From: UMGS1370 sp963557065
GTDB lineage: Bacteria; Bacillota; Clostridia; Lachnospirales; Lachnospiraceae
NCBI GenBank assembly: GCA_963557065.1
Contig: CAUWCT010000075.1
Location: 1-13,392 of the forward strand
DNA length: 13,392 nucleotides
Direction of reading: 5' to 3'
The notes under the pieces were generated by a model. That model worked only from the letters and a program-made list of their open reading frames with translations. It did no database searches and was not told the DNA's origin. A program made the position numbers and the translations under genes. Below are positions 1-7,203 of this stretch, in pieces; position 1 is the stretch's first letter, and each line of letters starts with the position of its first letter.

Positions 1-46
1 GCCAGACGCTTCTTGTCCGCTGCAAGCGGGCAAGAAGATGCATGGC
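1..46. repeat. Imperfect inverted repeat (hairpin) beyond the LCP gene
   Basis: Bases 9-20 and 26-37 are complementary over 12 positions, with one T-G wobble (16/30), around a 5-base loop at 21-25. Outside an internal bulge, GCCA at 1-4 can also pair with TGGC at 43-46. The structure lies 35 bases beyond the stop codon of the last gene, so it would sit in the 3' untranslated part of the operon transcript. On the minus strand the wobble becomes an A-C mismatch, and no U tract follows on either strand. It is therefore not a canonical intrinsic terminator. It could be an mRNA 3'-end stabilising hairpin, a Rho-type boundary or an intergenic palindromic repeat. The window edge prevents seeing whether the arms extend further. 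Confidence 0.5.
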
Positions 47-80
47 TGAACTGTTCTAATTTATAATTATTATTTGAACC

Positions 81-2549
81 TTACATGCCCGGTCCTATAT
101 TATCGTAATTTTCTGTAGGGACAGGCGTAACGGTTGAGTTTTCTCCCGGACCAGATATAGGACCTCCTGGTGCTTCTCCGGGACCTGCCTCTCCTCCTGG
201 CGATGGAGACGGAGCAGAAGTTGGAGCCCCCGGTTCATTGCTTACTCCTGGTCCTCCGGAATTTTCCGAACCTCCCGGAATCGTACCGCCGCCCGGATTC
301 TGCCCGTCTCCGGGTTCCAGTCCTGTGCCTGGACCAATCCCCTCTGTAGGAGTCTCAGTTCCCGGACCTCCCGGACGATTCACCCCACTTGTCTCTCCTG
401 GAGATGGATCGGACGGTCTGGAAGGAGATGTACTTTCTCCCGGCCTTGCCGGTCTTGTTGGCCAGCCGGGCCTTCCCTGTGAAGCAGATTCTCCCGGAGC
501 AGTTGGAGCAATGGGACGTCCCCATTCATCTTCATATTCTCCGTCAATAATCGGATTGCCATCCACATCCGTCTCGCCCGGCTCATCTAACAGATTGCCT
601 TCTTCGTCGATTCTCCTGCCCTGTTCATCAATCAGGAAACCGTATTCGTCAATCCGCCTTCCTTCTTCATCCACAAGATTGCCTTCCTCATCGTAGAAGT
701 TTCCTTCTTCATCTGTCTCAAAAACAGGCTTGCTGCTTTCTTCCTCATCCGATTCTTCAGTTGTCTTTGCCGGCGCCTTGCTGCTGGGAATCACACCATT
801 ATCTGTAGAAACATGATTGATTGCAGTTCCTGCTTTGTACATCCCCGTATCACTGGCAATTTTTGCACTGATTTCTTTTACCGTCTTGCTTGGTTCATAA
901 CCCTCTTCTCCAAACAGGAACTCGTGCAGTGCAATGACATTGCTCTCCAACGTCTGCGGAATAACGCAGGCGCCTTTTTTCGGAATGCTGGCTTCTCCTC
1001 TTGCAGCAGGGAATCCCATCGTATCGCCAATGTGGTATTTGGTTATATTCTTCATCATTCCAAATACATCATTGATGTCAATACAGGTAGATACCTGAGG
1101 CAGCACTGCTCCCACTACACTGTTCAGAGTGTTCCAGTCCGCCTTCAGTGCTTTATTAAATGCAGCTTCAATGACTTTTCTCTGACGCTCTGTACGGGCA
1201 TAGTCTGTATCCATCAGACGGAGACGGCCATATGCAACTGCCTGAACGCCATCCAGATGGTTTTCTCCTGCATGGGTAAGCTGGTGGGAACCAATGCCGG
1301 TTCCTTTTACCGTCTCTGTAATAAAGGAGTTGATGTAATAAAACTCCGCCTTGCTGATATTCATGTCAATACCGCCCAGAGCATTGATGCCATTAGCAAC
1401 CGCGTTCCAGTTAAAGGTCACATAATCGGTAATGTTTAAATCCAGGTTTTTATTCAGCGCTTTTACCGCCTGGGTAGGGCCGCCTGTAAAATATGCCTGA
1501 TTAATCTTATTGTAAGTGCCTTTATCATCCAGGTTCAGATACGTATCGCGGAATACGGAAACCAGCTTAATCTCTCCAGTATCCTGGTTGACGTCGCAAA
1601 TCATAATTACGTCTGAATTGGTACCTTTTAAAACATTTTTATCCCGGCTGTCCACGCCAAAGACCGCAAAAGTCCAGTGACCCTTCATGTATTCCGGCAC
1701 TTCTACGGAAAACACCGGATTAGTAACTTCCTTTTCATCCCAGTCTGAAGACTGGACGATCAGACTCCATTTTCTTGCAAAAAATGCATAAGTAAAAATA
1801 AAGACCAAAGCAACACACTCTGCCACAGCCAGCGTAATCAGACGGCGCTTTTTGCGATTTTTCGCAGTCTTTTTTGCCTGCTGTTTGGCCGCTTTACTGG
1901 TCGCAGTAACCCTTCCTCCGCTGCTGTTCTTGTGTCCTAAATTTCCCTGACCATTGCCGACATTTCCATTGGTGCTGGCTCCATTAATGCCAGTTCCTCC
2001 GGAAACTCTCCCGGCCTGTCTTTGCTGACTGCCAGGCGGCATAGGATTCCTTCCTCCTGTCTGGGCCTGACTCCGGACATTTCCCTGACTCTGGCCACGA
2101 ACGCCGCTCTGCGGCTGGATAGACGTTCCCCTTACTGGCTGACCGGATGTCCCTCTTACCGGCTGACTGGATGTCCCTCTTACCGGCTGACCGGATGTAC
2201 CCCTTACCGGCTGGCTGGATGTCCCTCTTACCGATTGACCGGATGTCCCTCTTACCGATTGACCGAATGTCCCGGCTCCCCTTGCGCCATAAATATCCTG
2301 TGCTCCTGCTGCCTGTCTGCGGGTTCCTTCCGGAATACGTGAAGAAGCCTGACCGGACGCTGGACGGCGTACATTCCCCTGGCTCTGGTTGAAACCACTT
2401 GGCCGTTCAGTCCTTCTTGCCGGGGTCTGGGCATTTGTCTGTTCCCTGTTTCCGCCAGGCGTCTGCCCTGCGGCTGGACGGCGGGGTACCTCGCGTCTGC
2501 CGTCTCTGCCATCCCGTCCTCTCTCTAATTCATCATCATAATAGTTCAT
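81..2549 (-). CDS. LCP (LytR-CpsA-Psr) family wall-polymer ligase with long low-complexity arms
   Basis: This is an 822-residue membrane protein, predicted to transfer a lipid-linked glycopolymer onto peptidoglycan at the outer face of the membrane. Residues 1-236 form a Gly/Gln/Arg/Ser-rich, probably disordered cytoplasmic arm ending in a basic stretch (KKTAKNRKKRR). One membrane helix follows at about 238-258. The LCP catalytic domain spans about 290-550 and keeps the family signature residues: GVDSRD (298-303), SVFRDTYL (331-338, R334), YNKINQAYFTGG (346-357), GRLR (441-444) and DYARTERQR (449-457). The catalytic core is thus intact. Residues 613-654 are acidic heptapeptide repeats, and 684-822 are rich in Pro and Gly, with no LPXTG sortase motif. 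Typical LCP proteins are roughly 300-500 residues, so the extra length lies in the arms. The ATG at 2549 follows GAGAGG (2557-2562) by 7 bases. It is the last gene of the operon, 22 bases after the glycosylphosphotransferase, which fits a final ligation step. The LCP assignment is secure. The polymer attached is inferred. Confidence 0.93.
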   Translation of the reverse strand: MNYYDDELERGRDGRDGRREVPRRPAAGQTPGGNREQTNAQTPARRTERPSGFNQSQGNVRRPASGQASSRIPEGTRRQAAGAQDIYGARGAGTFGQSVRGTSGQSVRGTSSQPVRGTSGQPVRGTSSQPVRGTSGQPVRGTSIQPQSGVRGQSQGNVRSQAQTGGRNPMPPGSQQRQAGRVSGGTGINGASTNGNVGNGQGNLGHKNSSGGRVTATSKAAKQQAKKTAKNRKKRRLITLAVAECVALVFIFTYAFFARKWSLIVQSSDWDEKEVTNPVFSVEVPEYMKGHWTFAVFGVDSRDKNVLKGTNSDVIMICDVNQDTGEIKLVSVFRDTYLNLDDKGTYNKINQAYFTGGPTQAVKALNKNLDLNITDYVTFNWNAVANGINALGGIDMNISKAEFYYINSFITETVKGTGIGSHQLTHAGENHLDGVQAVAYGRLRLMDTDYARTERQRKVIEAAFNKALKADWNTLNSVVGAVLPQVSTCIDINDVFGMMKNITKYHIGDTMGFPAARGEASIPKKGACVIPQTLESNVIALHEFLFGEEGYEPSKTVKEISAKIASDTGMYKAGTAINHVSTDNGVIPSSKAPAKTTEESDEEESSKPVFETDEEGNFYDEEGNLVDEEGRRIDEYGFLIDEQGRRIDEEGNLLDEPGETDVDGNPIIDGEYEDEWGRPIAPTAPGESASQGRPGWPTRPARPGESTSPSRPSDPSPGETSGVNRPGGPGTETPTEGIGPGTGLEPGDGQNPGGGTIPGGSENSGGPGVSNEPGAPTSAPSPSPGGEAGPGEAPGGPISGPGENSTVTPVPTENYDNIGPGM
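588..713 (-). repeat. Six acidic heptapeptide repeats in the LCP tail (21-base coding units)
   Basis: Residues 613-654 of the LCP protein read as six consecutive seven-residue units of pattern D-E-x-G-x-x-hydrophobic/aromatic: DEEGNFY, DEEGNLV, DEEGRRI, DEYGFLI, DEQGRRI, DEEGNLL. Degenerate copies (DEPGETD and VDGNPII) follow. The region lies outside the membrane, between the catalytic domain and the Pro/Gly-rich tail. The regular acidic pairs suggest cation binding or a repetitive extended fold, but this is inference from composition only. Confidence 0.85.
2127..2270 (-). repeat. Six tandem 24-bp repeats inside the LCP gene
   Basis: Six head-to-tail units of 24 bp lie at 2127-2150, 2151-2174, 2175-2198, 2199-2222, 2223-2246 and 2247-2270. 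They differ from one another at only a few positions. They encode residues 94-141 of the LCP protein, as an eight-residue unit of form T-F/S-x-Q-S/P-V-R-G, which is degenerate at both flanks. The unit length is a multiple of three, so copy-number change would keep the reading frame. There are no spacers between units, so this is not a CRISPR array. Confidence 0.95.
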
Positions 2550-2556
2550 AAATCAA

Positions 2557-2562
2557 CCTCTC
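2557..2562 (-). promoter_or_regulatory. Ribosome binding site of the LCP gene
   Basis: GAGAGG on the minus strand lies 7 bases before the ATG at 2549, within the 22-base gap after the glycosylphosphotransferase stop. It supports the chosen start, which places MNYYDDE at the N-terminus. Confidence 0.75.
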
Positions 2563-2571
2563 TGCGCAAAA

Positions 2572-3990
2572 CTAATAAGCATTTTTATTGATAAAGCCTT
2601 TAAATATGGTCAAAAACATAATTTTAAAATCAAATCCCAGGCTCCAGTTCTCAATATAATACAGGTCATGCTCAATTCTCTTGGTAATGGAAGTATCTCC
2701 CCGGTATCCATTGACCTGTGCCCATCCGGTCAGCCCCGGACGCACCTGATGCTTGATCATATATCTGGGAATCTCTTCTTTAAAACGTTCTACAAAAAAC
2801 GGCCGTTCAGGACGGGGGCCTACCAGGCTCATGTCTCCAATCAGAATATTAAAAAACTGCGGCGTTTCATCAATGCTGGTCTTGCGGATAAATCTTCCTA
2901 CTGGCGTCACCCTTGGGTCATGGGGGGTCGTCCACTTGGATTTTTCGTCAGAAGGCTTCTGCACCTCCATAGAGCGGAATTTATACATCTTAAAAGTCCG
3001 GTTATGAAGTCCCACCCGCTCCTGGCTGTAAAAAATCGGACCCGGGGACGTCAGTTTGATCAAGATTGCTGTAATCAGCATAACCGGCGAAAATACAATC
3101 AGTCCTGTCAATGCACCTATAATATCCACACATCGTTTCATAGTGGCATTCAGCAAATTTGTAAGAGGTACATGGCGGATATGAATAACAGGAAGTCCCT
3201 GCAAATCTTCTGTATACGGCCTGGTGGGAATAAAGTTATTATAATCCGGAATAAACTTGGTGTGAACCCCTGATTTTTCACAGGCAGCCACGATCTGCTC
3301 CAGATTGGCGTATTCATTAATGCTTAAGGTAATGGCAATCTCATCCAATGTATTGGTTTCCAGAAAATCTTTCAGCTTGGAAATCTCTCCTACCACCGGA
3401 ATCTGCCGGTATTCGGTTCCCGGTTTCCGGCGATCATCCAGGATTCCCCGGATACGGTATCCCCATTCCGGATTTGCCAAAACCCGGTCAATAAACCCTT
3501 CCGCTGCCCGGCTGTAGCCAATCAGTAAAATGTGTTTCTGATTGTATCCCTTGGAACGGAGGGAACGCAGCACCATGCGGATGGCATTGCGCTCAGCCGT
3601 TTCCAGCACAATATTGAGAATAAAGAAAGCCAGAATCACTCTGGTTGCAAACTCATTTAAAAACGGGCTTTTGTTTCGGATGGCAAAAAGCACCATTGTA
3701 AATACCAGAAGGCCGATTGTGTTGGCCTTGCAGATATTGGCAAATTCTGCCCGCCTTCCCTGTACCCGTTTGGGCGTATAGAGATGGAATATCCCGTATA
3801 AGAGCAAATATCCGGGTATAATAAAAATCAGTACCAGAAAGTAATACCGGGGCGCCAGAACCTGTCCCTCTATCGGGAAAATTCTGGCTTCCAGCATCAG
3901 GTACCATGCCAGAATATAAGCTGCCGCTGTCACCAGGGCATCCAATACCACATGGAACCGGTTAAATCGTTTCTGGTTGTCCTTTATCAT
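2572..3990 (-). CDS. Polyprenyl glycosylphosphotransferase (initiating sugar-phosphate transferase)
   Basis: This 472-residue membrane enzyme is predicted to transfer a hexose-1-phosphate from a nucleotide sugar to undecaprenyl phosphate, the first committed step of repeat-unit assembly. The layout is that of the long WcaJ/CpsE/RfbP class. There are four N-terminal membrane helices (about 12-32, 48-70, 88-104, 114-131) and a Rossmann-like cytoplasmic domain (about 152-260, starting ILLIGYSRAAEG). The catalytic bacterial sugar transferase domain runs from about 285 to the end, beginning with a hydrophobic segment at 290-312. Visible signatures are TSPGPIFYSQERVG (314-327), KMYKFRSM (334-341), the Asp-Glu pair in SIDETPQ (D374, E375), GDMSLVGPRPE (385-395) and RPGLTGWAQVNGYRGDT (417-433). 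The start ATG overlaps the stop of the preceding GT2 gene by 4 bases (ATGA), with AAGG about 10 bases upstream. This implies translational coupling. The sugar (glucose, galactose or an N-acetylhexosamine derivative) cannot be read from sequence alone. Confidence 0.95.
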   Translation of the reverse strand: MIKDNQKRFNRFHVVLDALVTAAAYILAWYLMLEARIFPIEGQVLAPRYYFLVLIFIIPGYLLLYGIFHLYTPKRVQGRRAEFANICKANTIGLLVFTMVLFAIRNKSPFLNEFATRVILAFFILNIVLETAERNAIRMVLRSLRSKGYNQKHILLIGYSRAAEGFIDRVLANPEWGYRIRGILDDRRKPGTEYRQIPVVGEISKLKDFLETNTLDEIAITLSINEYANLEQIVAACEKSGVHTKFIPDYNNFIPTRPYTEDLQGLPVIHIRHVPLTNLLNATMKRCVDIIGALTGLIVFSPVMLITAILIKLTSPGPIFYSQERVGLHNRTFKMYKFRSMEVQKPSDEKSKWTTPHDPRVTPVGRFIRKTSIDETPQFFNILIGDMSLVGPRPERPFFVERFKEEIPRYMIKHQVRPGLTGWAQVNGYRGDTSITKRIEHDLYYIENWSLGFDFKIMFLTIFKGFINKNAY

Positions 3991-4988
3991 GGCTTCATCA
4001 CCTTGGTTTCTTTCTCATATTTTCCAAACCTGCGCCTGGAAAATTCATAGACATACAAACATGTACCCACAATCAGTTCCCACTCAATGGCCCCATACCG
4101 GAACAGACGGCTGAACGAAAACGGAACCTTTCTGCAGGTCTTTGCAGTGCGGATTCCCTCTTTTAAGCCTTCCATGTAATCTCCGGCAAACCCCTTCTTT
4201 TTAAAAAACCAGTATTTCAGGGCAATCCCTATCCCAATGGGAACCGCATTGATAAGAAGCTGTCCTGCCGGCATGTTTTTATAATTTAAATATACATTGT
4301 TTCTGGCTGCCAGCTTTACTTTAAAAGAATTATATTTGGAACCGCTGGTGCCGCTTCCCACATGGAAAATTTTTGCTGTTGGGCAGTAAAGATTGTCATA
4401 TCCATAAAGCTTTGCCCGATATCCTACATCAATGTCTTCCAGATAGGCAAAATGCATTTCGTCAAAATACCCTATTTTCTCAAACACGTCCCGCCTGTAG
4501 ATAGCGGCTCCGGCACAGGCGGAAAACACCCGCGCCGGACTGTCATAACGGCCTGTGGGCTGGCCCACGCCTCTCTGGTATGCCCAGCCCAACACGCTGT
4601 ACATATCTCCGGCATCGTCCATCAAATCCGGATGATGCATCTGAATCATACGGCTGCTGACAGAAAATATTTTCGGCGACTTTTCAATGGCCCGCACCAG
4701 TTCCCCTACATAATTCGGATCTGCCTTTGTATCATTGTTTAATAAAATCACGTAAGGCGTTGCGGCTTTTTTGATTCCTGCATTGACTGCGCCGGAAAAT
4801 CCGGTATTGGTCTCTAAAAAGATCGATGGGATCTCTCGCTCTTTCAGCCACTCTGCGCTGCCGTCCGTAGAGCCGTTGTCCACTACCAGTACAGAAAAAT
4901 CTTTATAGGTCTGATTGTTTAACGCCTCCATGCATGGCTCCATAAATGCAAGGCCATTGTAATTGGGAATAATAATCGTTACTTTCAT
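3987..4988 (-). CDS. GT2 glycosyltransferase, rhamnosyltransferase-like (WbbL type)
   Basis: This 333-residue GT-A fold glycosyltransferase probably adds a sugar to the growing lipid-linked repeat unit on the cytoplasmic side of the membrane. It begins directly with the family's first strand (VTIIIPNYNG, 3-12). It carries VDNGSTDGS (36-44), the DxD-equivalent LNNDT (83-87), the conserved ACAGAA segment (157-162) and the acceptor/base region YLEDIDVGYR (182-191) followed by FHVGSGT (208-214). A hydrophobic stretch at about 243-262 near the C-terminus probably packs on the membrane. This arrangement is common in dTDP-rhamnose-using WbbL-like enzymes, but donor specificity is inferred. The ATG at 4988 lies a single base after the TAA of the preceding gene. 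The nearest Shine-Dalgarno-like GAGG is about 15 bases away, farther than usual, so initiation probably depends on ribosomes finishing the upstream gene. Confidence 0.92.
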   Translation of the reverse strand: MKVTIIIPNYNGLAFMEPCMEALNNQTYKDFSVLVVDNGSTDGSAEWLKEREIPSIFLETNTGFSGAVNAGIKKAATPYVILLNNDTKADPNYVGELVRAIEKSPKIFSVSSRMIQMHHPDLMDDAGDMYSVLGWAYQRGVGQPTGRYDSPARVFSACAGAAIYRRDVFEKIGYFDEMHFAYLEDIDVGYRAKLYGYDNLYCPTAKIFHVGSGTSGSKYNSFKVKLAARNNVYLNYKNMPAGQLLINAVPIGIGIALKYWFFKKKGFAGDYMEGLKEGIRTAKTCRKVPFSFSRLFRYGAIEWELIVGTCLYVYEFSRRRFGKYEKETKVMKP

Positions 4989-4989
4989 T

Positions 4990-7203
4990 TTAATTTGTGT
5001 CAGCCTCTTTTTCTACATCCACTTCTAACCGGTACGGCTCTCCGATCTTTTCCTTTTTTAAATCCCGCAGAGCAAAATTGGACTTTCTCAAAGTTAAGTT
5101 GGGATTGTAGTAAGGGTCTCCATTTTTCAAAATCTTTGGCCACCGCCTTGCAAAAATGGCAATCTCCCGGTTAAACCTGGCCACTTTCTCCGGCGTGTCC
5201 TCCAAACCTCTGGACTTCGATTCATAATGATACAGCAATGCGTACGGATTGTAAACCACCAATTTTCCCAAAGATCGGATTTTCATGCAAAAATCAATGT
5301 CATTAAAGGCCACTGCCAGTTCTTCTGTAAAACCTCCAACCTGGTCAAACAGGCTGCGTTTGGTCATGAGGCAGGCGGCCGTCACTGCGCTGTAATCCTG
5401 GGCGCACATGGCTCTGTGAAAATAACTGTTTTCCGCCTTGTGAAGACCAATAAAGGTATGACCGGCAATGCCGCCGAATCCCACTACCACACCGGCATGC
5501 TGAATTGTATCGTCCTGATAGAGAAGTCTCGCTCCCACTGCCCCTACGTCTTCCCTCTGGCAGTAACCTAACAGTTCCTGTATCACGTCTTTTTCAATGA
5601 TTTCCGTATCATTATTTAAAAATAACAGATACTCTCCTTTTGCCGCCTGAACACCGAAATTGTTGATGGCAGAAAAGTTAAATCCTTCCTTCCAGGTAAC
5701 TACATGCACATTTTCGTACTCCTTCTGGAGCCGTTCATAATAGTCAAAAGTTGCCTTTTCTGTGCTGTTGTTTTCTACTACAATAAATTCCAGATTTTTG
5801 TAAGTCCCCTTTTCCATCAGGGAACGAATGCACAAATCCAAATCCGGATGATGATCTTTGTTGGGGATAATCACTGATACTAACGGCTCTTCCTTCAGAG
5901 CAAACCGGGTGTGGTAAATTCCGTAATCCACCCCTTTTTCCACAGACTCCACGCCAATTCCCAGACGCTCAAAATGCGCCTTAATTGCCCTGGCTCCTGC
6001 TTCAAAGGCGTACATTTTACTCTCCGGATTGCTGGCCGTTGAGTTTTGATGGCACCGCCAATGATACAGCACTTTGGGGATGTGGTAAATCCGTCTGGCA
6101 GCCTCGGTACACCGGAAAATAAAGTCATAATCCTGGGCTCCGTCAAACTCCTGACGAAATCCGCCTGCTGCTTCTACCAGGTCTCTGTTGACTACAAATA
6201 AATGGCAGATATAATTGACACTGGTAAGCAAATCCGGATTGAAATCCGGTTTAAAATGAGGATCAAACAGCGCCTTTCCATCCATGTCCAATTTGTCCTC
6301 ATCCGAATAAATCACATCAATCTGAGGGTCCAGATTCATCGCTTTTATACACTCATATAAGGCGTTTGGCGTAAGGGTATCATCATGATCTGCCAACACA
6401 ATAAAGTCTCCTGTTGCCATCTCCATAGCCGCGTTGGTATTGCCGGAGATTCCTTTATTTTCCCCTAAAATCACATATTTAAACCGCTTATCCTGCTCGG
6501 CAAATTTCTTTAAAACCCGCTCCGAACTTTCGCCTCTGGGGCTGCCGTCCGCTACACAGACCTCCCAGTTGGTATAGGTCTGCTCCTGAATGGACTGCAG
6601 CATTTCCTTTAAATAACGCTCCGGCGTCTTATAAGCCGGAATCACAATGGAAAGTCTTGGCTCGTAATCGAAATGGGCGCTTTTCTGGGCTTCCAGTTCC
6701 TCTGCTGAAGGCTTTGTCAGTTCATACCATTCGCTGTAATCGTAATCATTGTCAATCCCCTGCAGCTTATGGCGGGACTTTAAAATCAGTGCCTTCAGTC
6801 CATTCTCTTTCCAGAAATCCATGGCCACATGAACCGTTTCCATGTTCATCAGATCTTTGATCTTCTGTCTTCTTTTATAAGCTACGCTGGTCCTTTTGGC
6901 AATTAAATCTTCATTATATTTAATCCGCGCCTTCCGTCCCCCACACCGGATTACCAGATAGTAATCACAGCCTCGCTCATACTGAAAACGAATATCAAAA
7001 CCAAAATCCCTGTCTATAATCTGCTTAAAATAAATCTGGCTTACATCATCTCTTCTGGTGGGCACATATTGAAATGCCACCGGCTTTCTGGATGCGTCTT
7101 CTATGGAAAACTTCACCTCGTCTTCCGGGCTTTTACCGATTGCCCAGCCGTTTAAGGTAATAGAATTTTCCCGAATCCGCACCACATCTACGTTATATCT
7201 CAT
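4990..7203 (-). CDS. Bifunctional-looking protein with two tandem GT2 domains
   Basis: This is a 737-residue soluble glycosyltransferase with two GT-A modules. Residues 1-120 form an N-terminal domain that is not a glycosyltransferase. It contains NGWAIG (18-23) and a DVSQIYF...DFGFDI segment (53-71). I have the impression of seeing this type in front of many Firmicute wall-polysaccharide transferases, and its function is unknown to me. GT2 module 1 spans about 183-420 (LSIVIPAYKTPERY, ADHDDTL at 271-277, YSDEDKLD at 299-306). GT2 module 2 spans about 441-680 (LVSVIIPNKDHHPD, VVENNS at 475-480, LFLNNDTE at 527-534, NDIDFCMKI at 634-642). Both DxD-type motifs are present, so both modules may be active, making either two different linkages or a disaccharide repeat. 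The ATG overlaps the preceding gene by 4 bases (ATGA) and has GGAG 7 bases upstream. Similar two-module proteins take part in rhamnan and galactan backbone synthesis. The substrate here is not determinable. Confidence 0.93.
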   Translation of the reverse strand: MRYNVDVVRIRENSITLNGWAIGKSPEDEVKFSIEDASRKPVAFQYVPTRRDDVSQIYFKQIIDRDFGFDIRFQYERGCDYYLVIRCGGRKARIKYNEDLIAKRTSVAYKRRQKIKDLMNMETVHVAMDFWKENGLKALILKSRHKLQGIDNDYDYSEWYELTKPSAEELEAQKSAHFDYEPRLSIVIPAYKTPERYLKEMLQSIQEQTYTNWEVCVADGSPRGESSERVLKKFAEQDKRFKYVILGENKGISGNTNAAMEMATGDFIVLADHDDTLTPNALYECIKAMNLDPQIDVIYSDEDKLDMDGKALFDPHFKPDFNPDLLTSVNYICHLFVVNRDLVEAAGGFRQEFDGAQDYDFIFRCTEAARRIYHIPKVLYHWRCHQNSTASNPESKMYAFEAGARAIKAHFERLGIGVESVEKGVDYGIYHTRFALKEEPLVSVIIPNKDHHPDLDLCIRSLMEKGTYKNLEFIVVENNSTEKATFDYYERLQKEYENVHVVTWKEGFNFSAINNFGVQAAKGEYLLFLNNDTEIIEKDVIQELLGYCQREDVGAVGARLLYQDDTIQHAGVVVGFGGIAGHTFIGLHKAENSYFHRAMCAQDYSAVTAACLMTKRSLFDQVGGFTEELAVAFNDIDFCMKIRSLGKLVVYNPYALLYHYESKSRGLEDTPEKVARFNREIAIFARRWPKILKNGDPYYNPNLTLRKSNFALRDLKKEKIGEPYRLEVDVEKEADTN

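Noticed and set aside
1..46. Canonical intrinsic terminator
   Set aside because: The stem is followed by no run of U on either strand and has an A-C mismatch in the operon transcript.
238..696. Plus-strand open frame of 152 codons rich in Pro, Ser and Gly
   Set aside because: It is the antisense of the Pro/Gly-rich and acidic repeat coding region of the LCP gene. Open antisense frames are expected from such biased codons, and it has no recognisable domain.
2127..2270. Possible CRISPR-like direct repeats
   Set aside because: The 24-bp units are contiguous with no spacers and are translated as part of the LCP protein.
2022..2342. Plus-strand open frame of 106 codons with repeated Pro-Ser-Tyr-Arg-Leu-type units
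   Set aside because: It is a shadow of the 24-bp tandem repeats in the LCP gene. A repeat with a unit length divisible by three stays open in several frames.
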